Shown: positions 26,422-36,088, counted from the first letter of the stretch. The stretch is 64,000 nucleotides of DNA from Streptomyces bottropensis ATCC 25435 (GCF_000383595.1 NZ_KB911581.1:7337519-7401518); one strand, 5' to 3'. Made by a program: numbers and translations. Notes: generated by a model from the letters alone, not told the origin.

Positions 26422-29400
26422 ATGAGCGAGAACAGTGGTACGCGGTTGTCCGAAAACGGTCGGAAGGACAGCCAAACGGACGGACTGATCCGGGCGTCCG
26501 ATCTCCGCGCGCTGGCGGCGGCCATGACCGCGGCCCGCGACGGCAGCTTCACGAAGGTCCCGCAGACGGGTCCCGCGCCGGTCGCGGAACTGTGCGCCCT
26601 CTTCAACCAGATCATCGACCGCAGCACCCACTTCGGCTCCGAAGTACAGCGTGTACGGCGCGAGTTGGTCCGGCACGGCCGCCTCGACGAGCGGCTCTCC
26701 GCCAGTCCGGGCCAGGGCGCCTGGGCGACCCGCGTCGACGACGTGAACCGGACACTCGACGCCCTGGTCGCCCCCGCCGTGAAGGCCACACGCGTGCTGG
26801 ACGCGGTGGCCGGCGGCGATCTGACCCAGCGTGTCGACCTGCACGACGGAACCCGCCAACTCCGGGGCGACCTGAGGCGGTTGGGCAGCACCGTGAACAA
26901 GATGGTCGACCAGCTGTCGCTGTTCACCGGCGAGGTGACGAGGGTCGCCCGCGAGGTCGGCACGGAGGGACGCCTCGGCGGCCGGGCCAAGGTCCGTGGC
27001 CTGTCCGGCAGTTGGCGGGACGTGACGGAGGCGGTCAACACCATGGCCGCCCGGCTGACCGCGCAGGTGCGGGACATCGCCCTGGTCACCACCTCGGTGG
27101 CGCGCGGCGACCTCACCCGGACGGTGACCGTCGAGGCGACCGGCGAGCTGCTGGAGCTGAAGCTCACCGTGAACACGATGGTGGACCAGCTCTCCGCCTT
27201 CGCCGACGAAGTGACCCGGGTGGCCCGCGAGGTCGGCACCGAGGGCCGGCTCGGCGGGCGCGCGCAGGTGCGGGGTGTCTCCGGCGTCTGGAAGGACCTC
27301 ACCGACAACGTCAACTTCATGGCGTCGAACCTGACGTCGCAGGTCCGCAACATCGCCCAGGTCACCACCGCCGTCGCCAACGGCGACCTGAGCCAGAAGA
27401 TCACGGTCGACGCGCAGGGCGAGATCCTGGAGCTGAAGTCGACGATCAACACGATGGTCGACCAGCTCTCCGCCTTCGCCGACGAAGTGACCCGGGTGGC
27501 CCGCGAGGTCGGCACCGAAGGAAACCTCGGCGGCCGCGCACAGGTCCGGGGCGTCTCCGGCGTCTGGAAGGACCTCACCGACAACGTCAACTTCATGGCG
27601 GACAACCTGACCTCCCAGGTCAGGAACATCGCCCTCGTCTCCACGGCCGTCGCCCAGGGGGATCTCGGCAAGAAGATCACGGTCGAGGCGAAGGGCGAGA
27701 TCCTGGAGCTGAAGTCGACGATCAACACGATGGTCGACCAGCTCTCCGCCTTCGCCGACGAAGTGACCCGGGTGGCCCGCGAGGTCGGCACCGAAGGAAA
27801 CCTCGGCGGCCAGGCGCAGGTCCGGGGCGTGTCGGGCGTCTGGAAGGACCTGACCGACAACGTCAACTTCATGGCCCTGAACCTGACCTCGCAGGTCCGC
27901 AACATCGCGCAGGTGACGACCGCCGTCGCCAACGGCGACCTCTCCAAGAAGATCACCGTCGACGCCCGCGGCGAGATCATGGAACTGAAGGACACCGTCA
28001 ACACGATGGTGGAGCAGCTGCGGGCCTTCGCCGACGAGGTGACGAGGGTCGCCCGCGAGGTCGGCACCGACGGCGCGCTCGGCGGCCGGGCCCAGGTGCA
28101 GGGCGTGTCAGGTGTCTGGCGGGACCTGACCGACAACGTCAACTACATGGCGGACAACCTGACTTCGCAGGTCAGGAACATCGCCCAGGTGACCACGGCG
28201 GTGGCCAACGGCGACCTCTCCAAGAAGATCGACGTGGACGCGCGCGGCGAGATCCTGGAGCTGAAGACCGCCATCAACACGATGGTCGACACCCTGTCCT
28301 CCTTCTCCTCCGAGGTCACCCGCGTGGCCCGCGAGGTCGGCTCCGAGGGCCGACTCGGCGGCCAGGCCCGGGTCGAGGGCGTCTACGGCACCTGGAAGCG
28401 CCTGACGACGAACGTGAACGAGCTCGCCTCGAACCTGACCACCCAGGTCCGCGCGATCGCCGAGGTCGCCTCCGCCGTGGCCCAGGGCGACATGTCCCGC
28501 TCGATCACGGTGGAGACGCAGGGCGAGGTCGCCGAGCTGAAGGACAACATCAACCTGATGGTGGCCAACCTCCGCGAGACGACCCGCGCGAAGGACTGGC
28601 TGGAGTCCAACCTCGCCCGCCTCGCCGCCCTGATGCAGGGCCACCGCGACCTGATGGAGGTTGCCGACCTGATCCTGCGCGAGCTGACCCCGCTGGTGAA
28701 CGCCCAGTACGGCGCTTTCTACCTGGCCGACCCCGACGAGGACGGCGCTGCTCCGCTCCCGGTGGCGCCCACCAAGGGCCTCGCCTTCATCGCGGGCTAC
28801 GGCGCGGCGCAGGGCGCGACCGTCGAGACCGGCGGCCTTCCCGTGCACGGGCTCGTCGCGCAGGCGGCCCGCGAGAAGAAGCGGATCCTGGTGGAGGAGG
28901 CCCCGCCGGGCTACATCAAGATCAACAGCGGTCTCGGGGAGGCCTCCCCGTCCAGCGTCGTGATCATCCCGATCCTCTTCGAGGACAAACTCCTCGGCGT
29001 GATCGAGCTGGCGTCCTTCTCCCGCTTCTCCGACGTCCACCTGGCGTTCTTCGACCAGTTCGTGAACACCATCGGCGTCGCCATCAACACGATCATCGCC
29101 AACTCCCGCACCGAGTCCCTCCTCGGCGAGTCCCAGCGCCTCGCCATGCAGCTCCAGGAACGCTCCGACGAACTCCAGAAACAGCAGGCGGAGCTGCGTC
29201 GCTCGAACGCCGAACTGGAGGAGAAGGCGGCCCTGTTGGCCACCTCCTCGCAGTACAAGTCGGAGTTCCTGGCGAACATGTCCCACGAGCTGCGCACCCC
29301 GCTGAACTCGCTGCTCATCCTGGCCCGGCTGCTCTCCGACAACCCGGACGGCCATCTCACCGACCAGGAGGTGCAGTTCGCCGCCACGATCCACCGCTCG

Positions 29401-30639
29401 GGCTCCGACCTCCTCCAGCTGATCAACGACATCCTCGACCTCTCGAAGATCGAGGCCGGCCGGATGGACGTACGCCCCAAACGCCTGCCGCTCATCAAGC
29501 TCCTGGACTACGTCCACGCCACGTTCCGCCCGCTCACCCTCGACCGGGGCCTGGCCTTCGAGGTCGCGGTCGGCGAGAACGTGCCGCGCGAGATGCACTC
29601 GGACGAGCAGCGCCTTCAGCAGATCCTGCGCAACCTCCTGTCCAACGCCATCAAGTTCACCGCGTCCGGCCGCGTCGAACTGGCCGTCAACCGCGTCAAG
29701 GACCCCGACCACCGGTTCACCCGCGAGGACCACGACGAGGTCATCGCCTTCGCGGTCTCCGACACCGGAATCGGTATCGCGCCCGAGAAGCTCCCGGTGA
29801 TCTTCGAGGCGTTCCAGCAGGCCGACGGCACCACCAACCGCAAGTACGGCGGCACCGGTCTCGGCCTGTCCATCAGCCGGGAGATCGCCGGTCTGCTGGG
29901 CGGCCGCATCATCGCCGAGAGCGTCCCCGGCAAGGGCTCCACCTTCACCCTGTACGTGCCCGTCTTCAGCCCCGGCCACGGGCTGCCGGAACCCGCCGCG
30001 GCCGAGGAGCCCGGCACCCTCGTACCCGAGCAGCTGACGACCGAGCCGTACCCGGCCGCGCACGACAGCGACGACACCTGGCCCGCGCCCACCAAGCTGG
30101 AGGCGTGGAAGGCGGGACGCGCCGGCCAGGTGCTGCCCGGCCGCCGGGTGCTGATCGTCGACGACGACATCCGCAACGTCTTCGCGCTCACCCACGTCCT
30201 GGGCCGCGTCGGCATGCCCGTCCTGTACGCGGAGAACGGCCGCGAGGGCATCGAGACCCTGGAGCGCAACCCGGACGTCGAACTCGTCCTGATGGACATC
30301 ATGATGCCGGAGATGGACGGCTACGAGACGATCTCCGCCATCCGCCGCACCCCACGCTGGGCGGGCCTGCCCATCGTCGCCCTCACCGCCAAGGCGATGC
30401 CCGGCGACCGCGACAAGTCCATCGCCCGCGGCGCCAACGACTACGTTCCGAAGCCCGTGGACGTCGACCAACTGCTCACGGTCGTCTGCGCGGTCCTGGA
30501 CCCGGAGAGCCCGGAGAACACGCAAGGCATGCAGAGCACGGAGGACATGCAGAGCACGCAGGGCACGCGGAACCCGGCGGACACGGCGGACCCGGCACCC
30601 GAGAAACGCACCGACGAGAACGAGGCACCCTCACCATGA
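26422..30639 (+). CDS. Poly-HAMP hybrid sensor histidine kinase (GAF, HisKA, HATPase, REC)
   Basis: A 1405-residue soluble-looking hybrid kinase with no obvious membrane segment. About residues 100-730 are tandem HAMP units with a 92-residue period (TRVAREVGTEG, SGVWKDLTDNVNFMA, GEILELKSTINTMVDQ). A GAF domain follows at about 735-905, then HisKA with phospho-acceptor H955 (NMSHELRTPLNS), HATPase (NLLSNAIKFT, DTGIGIAPEKLP, YGGTGLGLSIS) and a receiver with D1292 (LMDIMMPEMDGYE). The layout resembles Nik1/OsaA-type osmosensing kinases. The stop overlaps the response regulator start by ATGA. Probable signal: osmotic or cell-wall stress, inferred from architecture. Confidence 0.92.
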   Translation: MSENSGTRLSENGRKDSQTDGLIRASDLRALAAAMTAARDGSFTKVPQTGPAPVAELCALFNQIIDRSTHFGSEVQRVRRELVRHGRLDERLSASPGQGAWATRVDDVNRTLDALVAPAVKATRVLDAVAGGDLTQRVDLHDGTRQLRGDLRRLGSTVNKMVDQLSLFTGEVTRVAREVGTEGRLGGRAKVRGLSGSWRDVTEAVNTMAARLTAQVRDIALVTTSVARGDLTRTVTVEATGELLELKLTVNTMVDQLSAFADEVTRVAREVGTEGRLGGRAQVRGVSGVWKDLTDNVNFMASNLTSQVRNIAQVTTAVANGDLSQKITVDAQGEILELKSTINTMVDQLSAFADEVTRVAREVGTEGNLGGRAQVRGVSGVWKDLTDNVNFMADNLTSQVRNIALVSTAVAQGDLGKKITVEAKGEILELKSTINTMVDQLSAFADEVTRVAREVGTEGNLGGQAQVRGVSGVWKDLTDNVNFMALNLTSQVRNIAQVTTAVANGDLSKKITVDARGEIMELKDTVNTMVEQLRAFADEVTRVAREVGTDGALGGRAQVQGVSGVWRDLTDNVNYMADNLTSQVRNIAQVTTAVANGDLSKKIDVDARGEILELKTAINTMVDTLSSFSSEVTRVAREVGSEGRLGGQARVEGVYGTWKRLTTNVNELASNLTTQVRAIAEVASAVAQGDMSRSITVETQGEVAELKDNINLMVANLRETTRAKDWLESNLARLAALMQGHRDLMEVADLILRELTPLVNAQYGAFYLADPDEDGAAPLPVAPTKGLAFIAGYGAAQGATVETGGLPVHGLVAQAAREKKRILVEEAPPGYIKINSGLGEASPSSVVIIPILFEDKLLGVIELASFSRFSDVHLAFFDQFVNTIGVAINTIIANSRTESLLGESQRLAMQLQERSDELQKQQAELRRSNAELEEKAALLATSSQYKSEFLANMSHELRTPLNSLLILARLLSDNPDGHLTDQEVQFAATIHRSGSDLLQLINDILDLSKIEAGRMDVRPKRLPLIKLLDYVHATFRPLTLDRGLAFEVAVGENVPREMHSDEQRLQQILRNLLSNAIKFTASGRVELAVNRVKDPDHRFTREDHDEVIAFAVSDTGIGIAPEKLPVIFEAFQQADGTTNRKYGGTGLGLSISREIAGLLGGRIIAESVPGKGSTFTLYVPVFSPGHGLPEPAAAEEPGTLVPEQLTTEPYPAAHDSDDTWPAPTKLEAWKAGRAGQVLPGRRVLIVDDDIRNVFALTHVLGRVGMPVLYAENGREGIETLERNPDVELVLMDIMMPEMDGYETISAIRRTPRWAGLPIVALTAKAMPGDRDKSIARGANDYVPKPVDVDQLLTVVCAVLDPESPENTQGMQSTEDMQSTQGTRNPADTADPAPEKRTDENEAPSP
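26932..28587 (+). repeat. Six 276-bp tandem units encoding HAMP repeats
   Basis: The block containing GTGACCCGGGTGGCCCGCGA recurs exactly every 276 bp, at about 26932, 27208, 27484, 27760, 28036 and 28312. Units two to four are nearly identical at DNA level, including synonymous sites, while outer units have diverged. This points to recent unit duplication or gene conversion. Confidence 0.9.
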
Positions 30640-31226
30640 CCACTCGGGACCGGACCGACGGACGCGCGGGCATCCTCCTCGTCGACGACATGGAGGACAA
30701 CCTGATCGCCCTGGAGGCCGTCCTGGCATCTCTCGACGAGCCGCTGGTACGGGCCCGTTCGGGCGAGGAGGCCATGAAGGCCCTCCTGAGGCAGCGCTTC
30801 GCCGTCGTCCTCCTCGACATCCGGATGCCCGGCATGGACGGCTTCGAGACCGCCGCCCACATCAAGCGCCTCGACCAGACCAAGGACGTCCCGATCATCT
30901 TCCTCACCGGCACGGACGCCGACGCCGGTTACGCCTTCCGCGGCTACGCCACCGGCGCGGCGGACTACGTCACCAAGCCCTTCGACCCCTGGGTGTTACG
31001 GGCGAAGGTGAGCGTCTTCCTGGAACTGCACCGCAAGAGCCGGCAGTTGGAGAGCCTGATGACGAGGCGGCGCGAACACACGGAACACCTCGACGCGCGC
31101 CTCGCGGCCCTGGACAAGCAACTGGCCCAGTCCGCCCCGGACCTGACGGAGGTCCGAATACAGATCCAGGACCTCCGTCAGCTGGTGGCAGGAGAGGCGG
31201 GAGAGGCGGGAGAGCACAGCCCGTGA
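30636..31226 (+). CDS. Response regulator with C-terminal coiled coil
   Basis: A 196-residue protein. The receiver domain spans about 10-130: ILLVDDMEDNLIALEAVL, phospho-acceptor D61 (VVLLDIRMPGMDGFE), PIIFLTGTDAD and YVTKPFDPWVLRAKV. There is no DNA-binding or enzymatic output domain; the C-terminal part (RKSRQLESLMTRRREHTEHL onward) is a predicted coiled coil. It is translationally coupled to the hybrid kinase and so is its likely partner, perhaps a phosphotransfer or protein-interaction output, as in OsaB-like pairs. Confidence 0.92.
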   Translation: MTTRDRTDGRAGILLVDDMEDNLIALEAVLASLDEPLVRARSGEEAMKALLRQRFAVVLLDIRMPGMDGFETAAHIKRLDQTKDVPIIFLTGTDADAGYAFRGYATGAADYVTKPFDPWVLRAKVSVFLELHRKSRQLESLMTRRREHTEHLDARLAALDKQLAQSAPDLTEVRIQIQDLRQLVAGEAGEAGEHSP

Positions 31227-31318
31227 CCCGGAGGACGGGGGACGCGGGGGCCGCACGACCGGCCCTCCCGGACCGCGCCTCGCCATCGGTCCCCCGCCCC
31301 GCTCCCGTGCGGCGGACG

Positions 31319-33196
31319 CTACGCCTCCCGAGCGCCCGCGTACATCTCGTCGATGAGGTGCTGGTACTCCTTCTCCACCACCGGCCGCTTCAGCTTCAGG
31401 CTCGGTGTCAGCTCACCGTGCTCGACATCGAGATCCCGCGGCAGCAGCCGGAACTTCTTGATCGTCTGCCACCGCTGCAGTCCCTCGTTCAGCTGGGCGA
31501 CATGCCCCTCGATCATCTCCACCGTCGCCGGCGCCGAGATGATCTCCTCGTAGGACTTGCCCGCCAGCCCGTTCTCCGCGGCCCAGCCCTGGAGGGACAG
31601 CTCGTCGAGGGCGATGAGCGCGGTGCAGAAGTTGCGGTCGGCGCCGATCACCATGACGTTGGACGTGAACGGGCAGAGCGCCTTGAACTGCCCCTCGATC
31701 TCGGTCGGCGCGATGTACTTGCCGCCGGACGTCTTGAACAGGTCCTTCTTGCGGTCGGTGATCCGCAGGTACCCGTCGGGCGACAACTCCCCGATGTCAC
31801 CGGTGTGGAACCACCCGTCGGCCTCCAGGACCTCCTCGGTCTTCTCCGGCAGCCCGTGGTAGCCCTCCATGATGCCGGGGCCACGCAGCAGGATCTCGCC
31901 GTCGTCCGCGATACGCACCTCCGTACCGGGCAGCGGCTTGCCCACCGTGCCCGTACGGAAGGCCTCGCCCGGGTTGAGGAAGGACGCGGCGGAGGACTCG
32001 GTGAGGCCGTAGCCCTCCAGGATCGGGATGCCCGCGCCGGCGAAGAAGAAGCCGATCTCGGGCGCCAGCGCGACCGAACCCGAGACACAGGCGCGCAGCC
32101 GGCCGCCGAACGCCTCACGCAGCTTCTTGTAGACCAGCGCGTCGGCGACCTTGTGCTTGGCCTCCAGCCCGAACGGGACGGACGTGGTGCCCGTGCGCCG
32201 GAAGTTGTCCTGGCTGACCTTGGCGTACTCGCGGGCGACCCCGGCCGCCCACTGGAAGATCTTGTACTTGGCCGGGCCGCCCGCGCGCGCCTTGCCGACG
32301 ACGCCGTTGTAGACCTTCTCGAAGATGCGCGGCACGGCCGCCATGTAGGTCGGCCGCACGACCGGCAGATTCTCGATGATCTTGTCGACCCGGCCGTCGA
32401 CGGCGGTGATGTGCCCGACCTCGATGTGTCCGGCCAGGAGCACCTTGCCCATGACGTGCGCGAGCGGCAGCCACAGGTACTGCACGTCCGCCGGTTCGAG
32501 CAGACCGGTCGCGCCGATGGCCTTCGCCATGTACGCCCAGTTGTCGTGCGGAAGCCGGACCCCCTTGGGGCGGCCCGTGGTGCCCGAGGTGTAGATGAGG
32601 GTGGCGAGCTGGTCCTTGGTGATCGCCGCGACCTTCTCCTTGATCAGGTCGGGGTTCTTCTCCAGGTACGCGGCGCCGCGCTTCTCCAGGTCGGCCAGGG
32701 AGAGCACCCAGTCCTCGGAGAGGTCCGCGCCCTCGGGGTCGATGACGACGACATGGGCCAGCTCGGGCAGCTCGGCCTTCTTCTCGCGGGCCTTGTCGAG
32801 CTGCGCCGCGTTCTCGGCGATGAGGACCCGGCTGCCGGAGTCGGACAGGATGTACGCGGATTCCTCGGCGTTCGTCTGCGGGTAGACCGTGGTGTTGGCC
32901 GCGCCCGCGCACATGATGCCGAGGTCGCACAGGATCCACTCGATCCTGGTGGCCGAGGACAGGGCGATGCGCTGCTCCGGCTGTACGCCCAGCTCGACGA
33001 GGCCGGCCGCGATGGCGTTGACCCGTTCGGCCGCCTGGGCCCAGTTCAGCGACTTCCAGTCCGACGGGCCCTGGCCCGAGGCCGGCGCCACGGGGTAGCG
33101 GAAGGCCTCGGCCTCCGGTGTGGCCGCCACGCGCTCCAGGAAGAGGGCCGCCATGGACGGCGGGCGGTTCTCGATCAGGGTCTGTGTGTCGCTCAC
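31319..33196 (-). CDS. Long-chain fatty acid-CoA ligase
   Basis: A 625-residue AMP-forming acyl-CoA synthetase. Signature motifs are LIYTSGTTGRPKGVRLPHDN (P-loop), LEGYGLTESSAAS, GWFHTGDIGELSPDGYLRIT and DRKKDLFKTSGGKYIAP. It activates fatty acids with ATP and CoA for beta-oxidation or lipid synthesis. GTG 33196 is chosen because GGAGG lies 7 nt upstream; the longer frame from 33268 has no such support. It converges on the response regulator gene. A palindrome 88 bp upstream may be a regulator site. Confidence 0.95.
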   Translation of the reverse strand: MSDTQTLIENRPPSMAALFLERVAATPEAEAFRYPVAPASGQGPSDWKSLNWAQAAERVNAIAAGLVELGVQPEQRIALSSATRIEWILCDLGIMCAGAANTTVYPQTNAEESAYILSDSGSRVLIAENAAQLDKAREKKAELPELAHVVVIDPEGADLSEDWVLSLADLEKRGAAYLEKNPDLIKEKVAAITKDQLATLIYTSGTTGRPKGVRLPHDNWAYMAKAIGATGLLEPADVQYLWLPLAHVMGKVLLAGHIEVGHITAVDGRVDKIIENLPVVRPTYMAAVPRIFEKVYNGVVGKARAGGPAKYKIFQWAAGVAREYAKVSQDNFRRTGTTSVPFGLEAKHKVADALVYKKLREAFGGRLRACVSGSVALAPEIGFFFAGAGIPILEGYGLTESSAASFLNPGEAFRTGTVGKPLPGTEVRIADDGEILLRGPGIMEGYHGLPEKTEEVLEADGWFHTGDIGELSPDGYLRITDRKKDLFKTSGGKYIAPTEIEGQFKALCPFTSNVMVIGADRNFCTALIALDELSLQGWAAENGLAGKSYEEIISAPATVEMIEGHVAQLNEGLQRWQTIKKFRLLPRDLDVEHGELTPSLKLKRPVVEKEYQHLIDEMYAGAREA

Positions 33197-33510
33197 GACA
33201 TCCTCCGGGGCACGCGACAGCGCGGCTGGCTCATGGACTGTGTGCTCAGGACTGCGCGGCTGGCTCAAAGCGGCTGTTGTTTAACTCGCGAGTAACCATC
33301 GAGTGGTGATCAGGGTAGAGCGCGGTCGGCCGGTTCGTAAGGGGCGGCGGGCAGTCACTTTCCACCGAGAACAACCCTACGAACACACGCCTGTATCTCC
33401 CGGACGACCTGCGGGCCCGTCGCGCCGAAACGCGACGGGCCCGCATCATGCCCGAGTTTCCGCGGGTAACAGCGCTCACCCCGCGGACCGGGGCCCCCGC
33501 CGCCCGGTGG
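33197..33510. promoter_or_regulatory. Gap between the acyl-CoA ligase and lepA with a palindromic operator candidate
   Basis: The 314-bp gap carries the perfect 10-bp palindrome ACTCGCGAGT at 33284-33293, set in TTAACTCGCGAGTAA (33281-33295), about 88 bp before the acyl-CoA ligase start. This looks like a TetR-family operator for a fatty-acid regulator. A possible hairpin CGGGCCCGTCGCG/CGCGACGGGCCCG at about 33409-33446 lies downstream of lepA and may be its terminator. No gene is visible. Confidence 0.55.
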
Positions 33511-35379
33511 CTACTTCTTGCCCTTGCCGCTGCCGGCACTGTCGTCGCTGGACAGAACGGCGATGAAGGCCTCCTGCGGAACCTCCACAGAGCCCACCAT
33601 CTTCATCCGCTTCTTGCCCTCCTTCTGCTTCTCCAGCAGCTTCCGCTTCCGGGAGATGTCACCGCCGTAGCACTTGGCGAGGACGTCCTTGCGGATGGCG
33701 CGGATGGTCTCGCGGGCGATGACCCGCGACCCGATCGCGGCCTGGATGGGCACCTCGAAGGCCTGCCGCGGGATCAGCTCGCGCAGCTTGGCCACCAGCC
33801 GCACACCGTAGGCGTAGGCGGCGTCCTTGTGGGTGACGGCCGAGAAGGCGTCCACCTTGTCGCCGTGCAGCAGGATGTCGACCTTGACCAGGCTGGAGCT
33901 CTGCTCACCGGTGGGCTCGTAGTCCAGGGAGGCGTAGCCGCGCGTCTTCGACTTCAGCTGGTCGAAGAAGTCGAAGACGATCTCCGCGAGCGGGAGCGTG
34001 TAGCGGATCTCGACCCGGTCCTCGGAGAGGTAGTCCATGCCGAGCAAAGTGCCGCGCCGGGTCTGGCACAGCTCCATGATCGAGCCGATGAACTCGGAGG
34101 GCGCGAGGATCGTGGCGCGTACGACGGGCTCGTACACGGCGTCGATCTTCCCCTCGGGGAACTCGCTCGGGTTGGTGACCGTGTGCTCCGCGCCGTCCTC
34201 CATGACGACGCGGTAGACCACGTTCGGAGCGGTGGCGATCAGATCGAGCCCGAACTCGCGCTCCAGCCGCTCACGGATCACGTCCAGGTGCAGCAGACCG
34301 AGGAAGCCGACGCGGAAACCGAAGCCGAGCGCGGCGGAGGTCTCCGGCTCGTACACCAGCGCGGCATCGTTGAGCTGGAGCTTGTCGAGGGCGTCGCGCA
34401 GCTCGGGGTAGTCGGAGCCGTCCAGCGGATACAGACCCGAGAAGACCATCGGCTTCGGGTCCTTGTAACCGCCGAGCGCCTCGGTGGCACCCTTGTGCAG
34501 GGTGGTGATCGTGTCACCGACCTTGGACTGACGGACGTCCTTCACACCGGTGATCAGATAGCCGACCTCGCCGACCCCGAGGCCGTCGGCCGCCTTCATC
34601 TCCGGGGCCGAGACGCCGATCTCCAGCAGCTCGTGGGTCGCGCCGGTGGACATCATGCGGATCCGCTCACGCTTGTTGAGCTGCCCGTCGATGACACGCA
34701 CGTACGTCACGACACCGCGGTAGGAGTCGTACACCGAGTCGAAGATCATGGCCCGCGCGGGCGCGTTCTGGACGCCGATCGGGGCCGGGACCTCGGCGAC
34801 GACCCGGTCCAGCAGCGCCTCCACGCCCAGACCGGTCTTGGCGGAGACCTTGAGCACGTCCGCCGGGTCACAGCCGATGAGGTTGGCGAGCTCCTCGCTG
34901 AACTTCTCCGGCTGGGCGGCCGGCAGGTCGATCTTGTTCAGCACGGGGATGATCTTGAGATCGTTCTCCATCGCCAGGTAGAGGTTGGCGAGGGTCTGGG
35001 CCTCGATGCCCTGAGCCGCGTCGACGAGGAGGACCGTCCCCTCGCAGGCCGCCAGCGACCGCGAGACCTCGTACGTGAAGTCGACGTGCCCAGGCGTGTC
35101 GATCATGTTGAGGATGTGCGTGGTGCCCGGATCATCGGTCGGCGCCCAGGGCAGACGCACCGCCTGGGACTTGATCGTGATGCCACGCTCACGCTCGATG
35201 TCCATGCGGTCGAGGTACTGAGCACGCATCTGCCGCTGCTCGACCACACCGGTCAGCTGGAGCATCCGGTCGGCGAGCGTGGACTTGCCGTGGTCGATGT
35301 GCGCGATGATGCAGAAGTTGCGGATCAGAGCCGGGTCGGTACGGCTCGGCTCGGGCACATGGCTAGGGATCGCGGGCAC
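33511..35379 (-). CDS. lepA: Elongation factor 4 (LepA)
   Basis: A 622-residue translational GTPase: G1 AHIDHGKSTLADR, switch I RERGITIKSQ, G3 DTPGHVDFTYEV, G4 NKIDLP, then domains II to V and the LepA-specific C-terminus with YGGDISRKRKLLEKQKEGKK. EF4 back-translocates or remodels ribosomes under stress. GTG 35379, preceded by AGGA 8 nt upstream, matches the known Streptomyces start (PAIPSHVPEPSRTDPALIRN); the longer frame is not supported. It is divergent from rpsT, the usual arrangement. Confidence 0.97.
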   Translation of the reverse strand: MPAIPSHVPEPSRTDPALIRNFCIIAHIDHGKSTLADRMLQLTGVVEQRQMRAQYLDRMDIERERGITIKSQAVRLPWAPTDDPGTTHILNMIDTPGHVDFTYEVSRSLAACEGTVLLVDAAQGIEAQTLANLYLAMENDLKIIPVLNKIDLPAAQPEKFSEELANLIGCDPADVLKVSAKTGLGVEALLDRVVAEVPAPIGVQNAPARAMIFDSVYDSYRGVVTYVRVIDGQLNKRERIRMMSTGATHELLEIGVSAPEMKAADGLGVGEVGYLITGVKDVRQSKVGDTITTLHKGATEALGGYKDPKPMVFSGLYPLDGSDYPELRDALDKLQLNDAALVYEPETSAALGFGFRVGFLGLLHLDVIRERLEREFGLDLIATAPNVVYRVVMEDGAEHTVTNPSEFPEGKIDAVYEPVVRATILAPSEFIGSIMELCQTRRGTLLGMDYLSEDRVEIRYTLPLAEIVFDFFDQLKSKTRGYASLDYEPTGEQSSSLVKVDILLHGDKVDAFSAVTHKDAAYAYGVRLVAKLRELIPRQAFEVPIQAAIGSRVIARETIRAIRKDVLAKCYGGDISRKRKLLEKQKEGKKRMKMVGSVEVPQEAFIAVLSSDDSAGSGKGKK

Positions 35380-35648
35380 GCAGGGTCCTGATTCTTGAGG
35401 TGTCCGCAGCCGTCTGCGGTCTCGGGTCGGATCTAGCGGGTCTTGAACGTAGGCACCATGGTCCCACGGGCGGAGAACTGCGACCGGTTTGGGCCGACCC
35501 GTGGACGGCTGGTAGCGTGGGCGGCTGTGTCTCATGCCCTCTCAGCAGGAGACACATCCCTAGGAAATCAAACGGTGTCCGAGGCGTGCGCGGCGTGTCC
35601 TGCACGATCTCCACGGTCTCGCACACCTGTAGCTGAAAAGGCTCATTC

Positions 35649-35915
35649 GTGGCGAACATCAAGTCCCAGATCAAGCGGAACAAGACCAACGAGAAGGCGC
35701 GCCTTCGCAACAAGGCCGTCAAGTCGTCGCTCAAGACCGCGATCCGCAAGGCTCGCGAGGCCGCTGCCGCGGGTGACGTCGAGAAGGCCACCGAGTACCA
35801 GCGCGCTGCCGCGCGCCAGCTCGACAAGGCCGTCTCGAAGGGCGTCATCCACAAGAACCAGGCCGCCAACAAGAAGTCGGCGCTTGCTTCCAAGGTCGTG
35901 GCCCTCAAGGGCTGA
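35649..35915 (+). CDS. rpsT: 30S ribosomal protein S20
   Basis: An 88-residue lysine/arginine-rich protein beginning ANIKSQIKRNKTNEKARLRN and ending NKKSALASKVVALKG, a full-length bacterial S20 that binds 16S rRNA early in 30S assembly. It starts at GTG with AAAAGG about 8 nt upstream. The promoter must lie in the 269-bp gap shared with divergent lepA. A hairpin with a short T run about 130 bp downstream ends the transcript. Confidence 0.98.
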   Translation: MANIKSQIKRNKTNEKARLRNKAVKSSLKTAIRKAREAAAAGDVEKATEYQRAAARQLDKAVSKGVIHKNQAANKKSALASKVVALKG

Positions 35916-36044
35916 GCTCCACTTTGATCTGACCGCCGGCTGGACCCAGAGCGGGCCCTCTCTCATCCGCTCCCACCCGGCACCCCGGACCCGTACGCGG
36001 CCTGCGTTCGCCACGCGGGTACAGGTCCACAAGCATTGACCGAG

Positions 36045-36088
36045 GCCCCGCCCCCATCCCTTCCCCAGGGACGAGGACGGGGCTTTTG
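36045..36088 (+). terminator. Probable rpsT terminator
   Basis: GCCCCG at 36045-36050 pairs with CGGGGC at 36078-36083 and TCCCT at 36057-36061 with AGGGA at 36067-36071, followed by TTTT. It is the first strong hairpin after rpsT. Confidence 0.7.

Noticed and set aside
26271..28142. 623-codon minus-strand frame opposite the HAMP repeats
   Set aside because: It is a Ser/Thr/Arg-rich antisense shadow whose repeats mirror the 276-bp HAMP units. No start signal and no recognisable domain.
26932..28587. CRISPR-like regular repeats
   Set aside because: The period is 276 bp, there are no unique spacers and the repeats are in frame within a HAMP-rich kinase. No cas genes are present.
26412..31226. 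1604-codon plus-strand open frame across the kinase and response regulator genes
   Set aside because: Most of it is a shifted-frame shadow of the 1405-residue kinase, composed of Arg/Gly/Pro/His-rich sequence. Only its last 197 codons, from ATG 30636, are the real response regulator.
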